This document shows, in pieces, positions 33,439-43,100 of a DNA stretch of 64,000 nt. Within the stretch, counting starts at the first letter, position 1. Each line of letters begins with the position of its first letter. Made by a program: the position numbers and the translations under genes. The stretch comes from Archivesica marissinica (lineage: Eukaryota; Mollusca; Bivalvia; Venerida; Vesicomyidae). The notes under the pieces were generated by a model, which saw nothing but the letters and a program-made list of their open reading frames with translations, did no database searches and had not been told where the DNA came from. The stretch covers positions 12,088,491-12,152,490 of the forward strand of contig CM026386.1 of assembly GCA_014843695.1 (NCBI GenBank), given 5' to 3'.

Positions 33439-33604
33439 CCGCAACAGCTTAGCATTACGGATGTTTGTTGTGGGTTTGGGGCTGTACACGAACATTTCTC
33501 GCACTTCTCCGGAATTAGCAATGCACCGTTCACTGGTATAGTTACTCCATTGTGTGATGTGCAACGATCTTCTTCTACAACAACATTCAGCGATACAATT
33601 TCAT
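33439..33604 (-). CDS. Beta-microseminoprotein/VWC-like exon
   Basis: Minus strand. Reads EEDRCTSHNGVTIPVNGALL then a CEKCSC motif and LSCCG. The spacing C-x10-15-P-x-N-G ... C-x2-C-x-C ... CC is that of beta-microseminoprotein-like and VWC-type small secreted domains (established family pattern). It ends at donor GG/GTACGT (phase 2). An acceptor AGCTTAG before 33,604 gives the phase needed by the signal-peptide exon at 34,856-34,934, although its pyrimidine tract is poor. The C-terminal exon was not found. Confidence 0.45.
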
Positions 33605-33689
33605 CTAAGCTTATAGGTTTGCACTTGTGCTGGGAGTTCAATATGTTAACCCGGTAACCGTGAATGTGTATTTTTAACCTATCTCATTT

Positions 33690-34195
33690 TTTCCCGGAGA
33701 ACCCGTGCCAGATAGGTACGCTGACATCAAATCACTTGCCTCTCACCGCTATAGGGTCGAATCCCACCGAAGTGTGGAATTCTTTCATGCGAAGGAGTAT
33801 CCACCTCTAAAGGCATTTGCTTCGATGGTTTAAAGTTTAAACTTTATTTATTTTACAACAAATCCGAAGCAAGTTCTACAAACTTATATATTAATCACTC
33901 TCGTTGGCGCGGATGAAAGCGTAACTGTGTGGGAGGAAACCAGAGTACCCGGAGAAAACCCACCTGTCCGATCTGGCGAACACCGTACCATCTCACATAC
34001 TTCCCGGTTCGAGGATCGAACCCGGGTTCCATTGGTGAGAAGCGAGCGCAATAACCATTGCGCTAATCAGACAGCTACAGTTTCGATGGTTCTCGTCCGT
34101 GTCTGGAACACACATTGTCATCATAGGCCAATAAAAGCTCCAGAGTCGCCATATTAACACAATTGTCATCGCGACTGTTAACCCCAAAACAAACA
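33690..34195 (+). mobile_element. SINE-F copy split by a nested SINE-B
   Basis: Left part has a tRNA-like segment AGATAGGTACGCTGACATCA with B box GGTCGAATCCC. The right part continues at TTCGATGGTTCTCGTCCGTG and ends AACCCCAAAACAAAC. The interruption is a SINE-B at 33,830-34,072 flanked by TTCGATGGTT on both sides. A related copy is at 37,655-37,880. Confidence 0.55.
33830..34072 (-). mobile_element. SINE-B copy nested in SINE-F
   Basis: Minus strand, full length: tail AAAGTTTAAACTTTATTTAT at the left, body GGAGAAAACCCACCTGTCCG, head complement GAACCCGGGTTCCATTGGTG and ATTGCGCTAATCAGAC at the right. Confidence 0.85.
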
Positions 34196-34256
34196 TTTAT
34201 GCAATTTATACATTAGTACCAATTCCCTAACAGATATTACCGAAAGCCTGTGGTTA

Positions 34257-34530
34257 TTCGGAATATTGAGCTACACATTTGATACAACATTATGCCAAAT
34301 CACAGACAGTTCGAACTCTTACTAGGTGACCATCTTGTTTGGAGTTCGAATTGTCTGAAATTGAACCTAATATTCACTAAAAGAACGGTCGGGTCCTCGA
34401 ACGATCACATGTCAGTACCATTGCGATTACAACTTCTGCTGTGTCGCTCTTGTGAAGTAAACCGCCAGTCTGGCGAACGTTTCCGAATATCCTCACCGGC
34501 TTCCGGAATATTAGAGCAAGAACCAAATTA
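34257..34530. other. Inverted-repeat-rich stretch
   Basis: AGACAGTTCGAACTC (about 34,302) and GAGTTCGAATTGTCT (about 34,341) form a strong hairpin. TTCGGAATATTGAGC and GGAATATTAGAGC flank the area. Possibly a decayed palindromic element; no copy elsewhere in the window. Confidence 0.35.
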
Positions 34531-34855
34531 ATTCAATTATCGTCATAGCAATAGCGTTGGTGTCACATTATAAACAATTTCACTGACGTCAGAACGCAAA
34601 ACCAACCATTGAACCCCGTTTTTAGATGCTACCCGTCGTAGTTGTTATTTGTGTGTAGCGTCTCGATCAGGATACCAGCCTAATCACAGTTCTGGTTCAA
34701 AAGCATTGTGTCTGGTTCAAGCTTAGTTAGCAAGTAATCGCTTTCCAGCTGATCTGGATGCAGACACAGGAATTCCGGTTGCGCAGTCGCAGTTTTGATT
34801 TCCGGACCATATGATGGTACAAGATGAATCGCACTCATTGCATGCATCAACTTAC

Positions 34856-34934
34856 GGAATATACTGGCATAACAATATCCATATGAAACCCCAACTAAGC
34901 AAACAAATACTGCAATAAATAATAATGTCCTCAT
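34856..34934 (-). CDS. Signal-peptide exon of the microseminoprotein-like gene
   Basis: Minus strand ATG at 34,934. The first residues are MRTLLFIAVFVCLVGVSYG, a classic signal peptide, followed by YCYASIF and a strong donor ATTCC/GTAAGT at 34,856/34,855 (phase 1). The open frame would run 84 codons if unspliced; the strong donor and the match in style to the downstream Cys-rich exon favour splicing. Small secreted protein; function not known. Confidence 0.5.
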
Positions 34935-35261
34935 TGCTCGTAGTTTCGCTGTGGCATTGTATAGATAGGAGTTATTATCTTATCATCACATCAAGGTCAT
35001 TACGTCCTGACTTTCTACATTTTGAAATAGAAATTTGAATACGTGAGGCCGTGATAGTAAATATAGGGTACAAATGTGGTGTATCGTAATCCTGAGCAAT
35101 AATATATACATCGGTGTTATGCAGTCATGCTTTAGACTGGCTGCATGTTAATGGTATGATGTAATGGGCAGTGTATTCCAGTTCTACCCCACTATTCAAA
35201 TGACATAATATCGTCACCAGATCCGGTGATTATATATAATGACAACATAACATACCGAGTC

Positions 35262-35558
35262 ACACAAACGGATCCAGTGCTTAACACGTTGGACCGGTAA
35301 TCCAGGGATCGCAGGTTCGATCCCCCGTTTGATCATAATAAAATTAACAGTCTTTCAGTTGAGACTATAAACCGAGGTCTCGTGTCGGTGCTGTACACCG
35401 TGCAAGTAATAGAACCAACGGAGACTCTATAATGGTTCTCTGTCTGTATCATTGCACTACCCTCCAACAATCTAACATGACTAATCTCTTCAGGGGGCGT
35501 CGCTCATATGGGCAACCGGTAGCGACGATAAATAAACGTAAACACACACGCACATAAA
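35262..35558 (+). mobile_element. SINE-A copy, head variant
   Basis: AAACGGATCCAGTGCTTAAC, ACCGGTAATCCAGGGATCGC, B box GGTTCGATCCC, full body and tail ACGATAAATAAACGTAAACA. Confidence 0.87.
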
Positions 35559-35571
35559 AGAATGGGGCGCT

Positions 35572-35672
35572 GTCTGTATTAATGCACTATCCTCCAACAA
35601 TCTAAAATGACTAATCTCTTCAGGGGACGTCGCTCATATGGGCAACTGGTAGCGACGATAAATAAACGTAAA
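35572..35672 (+). mobile_element. Duplicated 3' half of the same SINE-A
   Basis: Repeats GGGCGCTGTCTGTATTAATG through GCGACGATAAATAAACGTAA directly after the first tail. A tandem partial duplication. Confidence 0.75.
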
Positions 35673-35675
35673 AGA

Positions 35676-36720
35676 AAAAAAACTGTTATTACTTAGATAT
35701 GACGTTTAGCCTATAGTTGCCGTTATTTGCCTACCACAATATGGGTTGCCACACATGTTGATGTGCTGTGTTTTCGAGCCCTAGCAAACCATAGTACCAT
35801 CATAACTAGTTCCTGAGAAAATAACGCACATGCACTCGGTGCTAGTTTGTTTGCTTCCAGAAGCTAATCAGCGTGTTAAATTTGACATGTAACATGTTTG
35901 TAGTTTCGTGGTAATATTTCAATCGTTTTCGTGTATCTAATCCAGTTATTGTGATTTAATTGCTGATCAATGGATAACGGCTGCTATCAAATTACCTCGT
36001 GATATGAAACTAGTCACGTAATAGCCTCTACGTAATATGTCTGGCATGTCTCGTCGACAGTCCATGTCTCCAGAAAGGATGAAACGCCGAAATGTTGCAT
36101 CGATTATGGGGCCGTTTTGTATAAATTCACGGAAGTTACAAATAATGATCTGATGGTTGTGTAATTTCACTGTCTGACTCAAAGTCCTTCAATCCGCTCG
36201 ATATAAACTCCGGCTATTGGCAGATTCGTATGAATAACAACATTCGTCGCTACTGTTGGGTAGTTTCAATTCACAGCTATGCGTTTCTGGCAACTACACC
36301 AACATCCTTTAACAGAATGATGGCAAATTTACACTACGATCAACCATGAAATGTCACCTTTTCAAGGATTATATTATAGTGACGCGTAGAACAGTACGGA
36401 CAGCCAAACTGTTATAATTATAATGATGGATTGTCATACAACACGAAACAGGTTCATCGTAATAATGAAGTCTGGTTAGCATAATTCAAATTTACACATG
36501 TTTCTAGTTGTTTCATGAGACAAGACACAGGCTACTATCATGTCTTCATGTAAGCAATTTTGCAAAATAGAAACGAAGATATCACAATTTAGTAAGTCAG
36601 GAAATCGCCGTTAGATACACCATTACGGTACTTCCTTATGAATAAAGCCCACACTGTACTTGTTGATAACATGTCAGCTCACATGAAGACTCTTTGGTTC
36701 CTGGACATTTCTCCGTGGAT
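35676..36720. other. Unassigned DNA, 3' flank of the Ig-domain gene
   Basis: No gene or repeat recognised. No AATAAA was found on the minus strand just downstream of the stop at 36,721. Confidence 0.35.
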
Positions 36721-37149
36721 CTACCCAACCATATTAATATAAGGCGCATATGCAACATGCCTCATAAATGTATGAAGAATATTCGGAATCAGTGACGACA
36801 CTTTTTTAGTAACGTACACATTGTCATATCCTTCTGCTCTACAGTACAGGCTGTGGATATATTGGCGGGAAAGGTATGGTAGAGGTTTCACATAGACCAT
36901 CTTCTGTGTGAACTGGTGGCTTTGTTTATGGTGTAAAGATTCTGGTGGTGGGCACCTATGCGCTCTATCTCTGAACCATTCATTGACCTCGAGTCCACCT
37001 CTCTGTCTGTACGTAGATGTATGATACAATTTCACCGTACTCTCAGTCTCCAGCAGAGGGCGCTTTACTATTATATTGTCCTTTGGGTAGTTAATAGAAA
37101 AGCTTACATTCGGCTGAGAATGGCCACTTGCAGTACATATGGCTATAAT
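36721..37149 (-). CDS. Ig-domain gene, terminal exon 6
   Basis: Acceptor TTTATAG ends at 37,150. Phase 0, 142 codons plus TAG at 36,721-36,723. It begins IIAICTASGHSQPNVSFSI (first Ig cysteine) and later has IHSLYCRAEGYDNVYVTKK, resembling the F-G strands. The spacing between the cysteines is longer than a normal Ig fold, so the domain is atypical or an unnoticed intron remains. Confidence 0.65.
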   Translation of the reverse strand: MIAICTASGHSQPNVSFSINYPKDNIIVKRPLLETESTVKLYHTSTYRQRGGLEVNEWFRDRAHRCPPPESLHHKQSHQFTQKMVYVKPLPYLSRQYIHSLYCRAEGYDNVYVTKKVSSLIPNILHTFMRHVAYAPYINMVG

Positions 37150-40100
37150 CTATAAACATAAACATAGTTATGTTAGTTTAAACACTATTTTATTCAAGAG
37201 TAGTACATAACGCATGAATAGTTGCACCAATATAATCCTATCTTCTAATGTGTAGTTTTCACTTATAGTCCTATCTTTTGATTGCATTTGATTTATCTGT
37301 ATATATGATGAGGGCCTCGTGGTAGATTAACTTATGTAAATTAGTTCTCTCTTAAAATAAAGTCTTTATCATTATCATTATTATTAAAAGGACCATTACA
37401 CATTTCGGCATAAATCCTACTTTATCGGTCAAGGGAGATTGTAGAAAAGCCAACACCGTCTCTCATTCGTCTGCTGTTTTGCGCCTCATTTCCAGCCAAC
37501 AAACCATGCGTTATTCCTCCGATGGTACTGATATTGGGTAACGTTAGTAAAATGTTCAACTCAATTTGCTTTCATTTCTGACGAGAATTCTATGTGTATC
37601 ATATTATATGTATATAGGATTTTGTAAGGAGCAAATAAACTATTAAAACAAGATATGGTTACGAGTGGTTACGGTCGTTGACTTCAAATTACTTGCAACT
37701 CACCACTGTATGTTCGAATCCCACCGTATGCAGTTTTGAAATGGGGAAGTTGTTCGGCTGGTTTGCGGATGGTCGGTGGTTCTACTCGGGTGACCGTCGG
37801 TGCCTCAGAGTGGAACCCGTGTTCTTCCTACACAATAATAGAGAGTCGCCTCAGCTGTTCCCTCCCCCCCCGCACAAAAAACAACAACCCAAAAACATCT
37901 GTCCTCATACCTCATCAGTATTATTAATCAGTAGTTCCGCTACAATAATTTCCGGTCTGACAACTTTCTTAACTCGGATGGTTCTCTCCATGGTCTGGTT
38001 CCCGGCCGTAGCCCTACACGTGTACAGACCTACAACCTTCCCCAGCGGCTTGTCATCTAGGGTGGCGACCATACGAGAACCCATACTTGACCTCTGTTTC
38101 AGCTCGACGGTTGGCAGTAAGATACCAGCTGTAATATAATAATGACAAATAATGCGTCATTATTACCAGGAACGTGTCAATCAAATAGATCCTGATATTG
38201 TGCAACGTAGAACTAAGAAATTTGCATATATTATATACATTATTACAGATGACCTTTCGTGTCATAAATATACATGTATACTATTTTGGACATCACATAT
38301 TTTAGAGGTGACAGTACAATGTGAGTCCAAAGTTCGACACTCGTGTGGGCGACGGTGGCTCAAGAATAGTTGCATTGAATCAAGGTTGGGCGAGATCTAT
38401 ATGAACTCGAACAACATTACCGAGAATGACATATACTTATATGGTGCTAACACGTTCTTTGTTTTACAACAATTACTAAAGAAGTTATATCAACCTGTTG
38501 GATGTAGTGACCACCGTACCATACCAAATTACCTCGGGTATATACCTATGCTGATATGAAACAAACAACGTAATAACCTCTAAACAATCTGAGTTCTAAC
38601 TATTCTTTGCAGAACATATATATTTGGCTATACCGTAAGGTACAGACGGATCTGTAGTCCAGTGGTAACACACTGGACTGGTAATCCAGGGATCGCAGGT
38701 TCGATCCCCCGTCTGACCCTAATAAAATTAACAGTCTTTCAGATGGGACGTTAAACCGAGGTCTCGTGTCGGTGCTTTACACCGTGCACGTAAAAGAACC
38801 AGAGGAGACTCTGTAATGGGTCTCTGTCTGTATCATGCACTATCCTCCAAAATCTAAAATAACTAATCTCTTCAGGAGGCGTCGCTCATATGGGCAACCG
38901 GTAGCGACGATAAATAAACGTAAAAACACACACTAGATAAGGTCATAGAGGTAACGTTCGTTGACTTCAACTATGAACACTGCTCATCCGTGTAGGCTGT
39001 AAACCCACTTTGGGTGCCGAATTCATTCATTCAGCTGGTGTGCGAAAGGTCGATGCTTCGGATATAACAACAGAAGAGTCCGCGCCATATTACTTCCAAG
39101 TCTCTCTTCCACAACGTGCACGTCGTGACCTAGGTACAGCTCACAGCAGGAAAATGGGTCAAGGACTTCGCTGACGACAGCCTCGCTATCGGAACAGAAG
39201 AAGCCGTGTGACTCAGTATGCGCAGCCTCAAAGTAACTTCCCTACTTGGCGAGACAGCAACGCTCGGTGTTGTAGACGGCGGATAGCTGGCGAATGACGG
39301 CGGGATGCGGCTTCTATCCCTAGTTGGTAGTGATAAGGACCCCAGCGAAGAAACCGGGGCCATTCTTGCTGTTGTGAACTAATACATGTGGAGGATGTGG
39401 CCCTAAAAGGGACCGTTTTCGAAAGAAAGAAACACCGATACAGGTATTGTCACCCTGGGAAGAAAGAAGATGCCACATCGGGGTGTCACCAGAACGTCAT
39501 AGAGAAACCAGTCGCCCGCATGCCTCGACGGAGGCGACTTTAAAGCGACACTACATCGGTGAAAACGCAAATGTCTGAAGAATGTATTTCAACAAATAAA
39601 CAAACGTCGTATGCGCGGTTTGTTGACATAACAAAATAATGTAAATGCGTAATACAAAGCGTTTATCCTGAATAACACCAGTCATGCTACATATTTACCG
39701 TGATATATCACATGTGTGCCTATGCATATTTATTTCTGGACTAATCTTAATTAAATTATCTCTAAGCTAAAGTATCGCATGTTTAGCATTGACTTCACAA
39801 CAAACGCCAGGAGCCTGGATGACCGTTATATGAAATCCTATTTTCACGGATGAAAGTTTGTATACCACAAACACACTGTTTATTGATTCAATGTTAGTGT
39901 TCAATGTACATTTTTCAACAGCCATAATTATGACATAAGCTAAACCCAGCAACAAATACTCATAACATAATAAAATAGGTCACTGTATAAAGTACGATAG
40001 TATGACAAGAGTTCTACCTTCATCCAGTATTGTCACACGTGGTTTAGGGGTTCCAAACGCCTCACAAGAGATGGATCTATATGCAAACTTCTCATCAAAG

Positions 40101-43100
40101 TTCAGTTCCTCCTGCTTCCCGTAGATACTGTCAACAAATGTGATATTAACAATCGCTTCAGAAACATTTCTTTTTGCATATTTGATTAGCTTCGTGTCCT
40201 TAAAAATGCCGTACGTATTAAACGTATGACTAAACCCCATATTGCACACCGGAAGCAGTACCACTTCCGAATTCACGTCTGCGTAATCGTCTCGTATGCT
40301 GAATTCGTATACAGTATATGTATCGGTTGTCTATCTTTCGCTGCCATACACAGTTCTCGTTCTTTGGATACCTCCGCTGATACCATCGACACAATTCAGT
40401 AATGCCATTTTTCCAAACAGATTGAAACACGATTCATTGAACTGTTCAACTTTTCTAAATGTTACGTTAAACTCTGCACCATCAAATATTTCCGGTACGG
40501 ACATTTTTATGCCAATGCGCGGAACGCTCATATCCACCCAGTGTGTGCACAGGAAGTCGAAATCAAGTTCTATGTAATATAGGCCGATGTCAGAAGATAT
40601 GCTGAAGGCAAGGAACTGGTTGTTGTTCCATTGGATTGGCAGGTGGACGCTGGTTGATGTCTGCTGTCCATTGTGCACTATGAACCCCTGCGTCACAGTG
40701 TAGGAAACTGAAATGATTATAACTGTATTAAAGTCTCTGAATGACATCTGGTTTTCTTTAAATGGAAAAGGGAAGGAAACTATAACTGTTTTAACTTCAG
40801 ATAAATTCCAATTTACCTGTGACTTTGGAAATTAATAAACCATAAAGGGAGGTAATAGTAATTTCACACAAAACATGTAATGACAAATTTTAATTTAAAT
40901 CTGAATAATTTAAGTTCTCCGGATTGATGATTCCAGGACACTACTTCAATAATAATAATTCACAATTTGACTTGCAGACAATTGTTAATGCATGGGAGAA
41001 AACCGGAATAATTGGTGGAAAGCTAGCCTGTCTGATCTGAACTCCACCATAGAGTCTCACATACTTCCCAGATCGAGATCGATCTCAGGTTGAATCGATC
41101 GGTTAGAATCGTGTTTGCTAACCACTGCACTAATCAAACACCAACGTTTTCATTATAAAGTAAACCCTACCCTACAACTGCATATGAACATATATGTAAG
41201 GTAGTATACCTCCATCAAATTTAAACTCCCAAAATGGCGTCGAGATTAGTCTTGCCATATACGTCATTGTTAGCGTCACTTCGTCTCCGTGCACCTCTGA
41301 CGTCAGTATAATTGGATGGAAGGCGTCTTCTAATGACTTCAAATCCACAATTTCTTCGCCAGTGTAATTCTGCAACATGTTAATATGAAATAGGCACTAT
41401 CTATTTACTCATACACCATTTCATTTCTGTTTGGCCAGTTTATTTAACATCGCTACCTGTTTCCCATTTCAGCAAAGGGCTGATTACCAAACAACACCTT
41501 TCCTGGGCATGCTCCAGCGGTTAACCGGTACTTGGGGCATCAACCTCCGTAAGAAACTGCCAACTTGTTCATATAAATAGACACGGTCTGAACGTCTGAG
41601 CGGGGTTCGAACTCGTGACCATCAGTGATGATAGGTTACTGTGGTATATAAGTCAGCGACCTTAACCACTCGACCACAGACGGATCTGTAGTCCAGTGGT
41701 AATCCATGGGTCGCAGGTTCAATCCCCCGTCTGAGCCTAATCAAATTAACAGTCTTTCAGATGGGACTTTAAACCGAGGTCTCGTGTCGGTGCTGTACAT
41801 CGTGCACGTAAAAGAACCAATGGAGACTCTGGAATGGGTCTCTGTCTGTATCAAAATATCTAAAATGACTAATTTCGTCAGGAAGCGTCGCTCATATGGG
41901 TAGCGACTATAAATAAACGTAAATCACACACACACACGACCACGGAAGTGAACTGTCTACACATGTATGAATAGTCTGCCATTATTTACCAACATGTATA
42001 CGACAATTAGTTTATTTCGGTCATGTTGTGTGCATTGAATCATAAATAACACTAGATATCTAGTATCATTTACTTACGTATTGCCTCCATCGTAGAATTG
42101 TTGGGGTTACCTCAGCTTCGTTTGTGGAATCATGTACCTCAGTTTTCTGGAAATATGCTTTCAAATATTAGATCTACATTTTGAAATAAGCAAAACAATG
42201 AATATGACACATGCAGCTAGCTTGTTTTCAGCTGTTATGATATTCAGGAAACCCTGCGCTACAGACTAACTCCGAATCGAGACAACTCATGACCATGGCC
42301 CAAGGTCATAAAACGTTTCTGAGATCCCAAACTCGAGATCAAGAAATTTGATTGGTTGAATCTGAGATTTGCCCTCGACTGAACCAATCAGGAAGTGGAA
42401 CGTGGATTTCATAGCGCTGTGGTTGCGCGTTCGCTTCAGGTCCGAAAGGTCTGGAGTGTTGTGCCCTTAGGCAAGGCATTTAAATTCCACATTGCCTCTT
42501 CTCTCTCCTTCATGGCGATGGATTCCATCAGAAATGATGTCTCGAGAGAGATTGATACAAGTTGAAATAACTTGTTTCGCAATCGAGCTAAAATAAATTT
42601 GTATAAACTATAAACTAATCAGAAACTTGAGAGCTTGAGATTGGGTCAAAGTTGTGTAACCTCGTGGGCATGTCTCCATAGAACCAATGCCGCCACTGAC
42701 ATCGAGTCGTTATCAATACATTTAGGAGATTGCGTAGCATAGCAAAGATCACGTTTTTAAAAAGCCATTTCTCGTTGATGGACAGTATAGCAGGTGTGAC
42801 TGTTAATGTATGATATGTCGTGATAGCGCAGTGGATGCGCGTTCGCTTCAGGTGCGAAAGGTCCGGAGTTCGAGCCCCACTGGAGCCGTTACGATTGTGC
42901 CCTTAGGCAAGGCATTTAAATTCCACGTTGCCTCTACCTCGTGGCGATGGATTCCATCAGGAATGAGGTTTCGAGAGTGATTTATATAAGTTGAAATAAC
43001 TTGTTTCGCAATCGAGCTCAAATAAATTTGTATAAAACTAATGTATGATACGTACGCAATTTTAACTTACAGGAGCTTGAGATGTTATCTATACCAAAAG

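Noticed and set aside
34680..34855. Unspliced 84-codon reading of the signal-peptide ORF
   Set aside because: A strong GTAAGT donor lies right after the signal peptide and YCYASIF, and the remaining residues show no pattern; kept only as an alternative.
37678..38139. 153-codon plus-strand open frame
   Set aside because: It is the antisense shadow of Ig-gene exon 5 joined to a SINE-F-like copy.
38152..38559. 135-codon plus-strand open frame
   Set aside because: It lies antisense in intron 4 of the Ig gene, overlaps no domain, and has no splice or promoter support.
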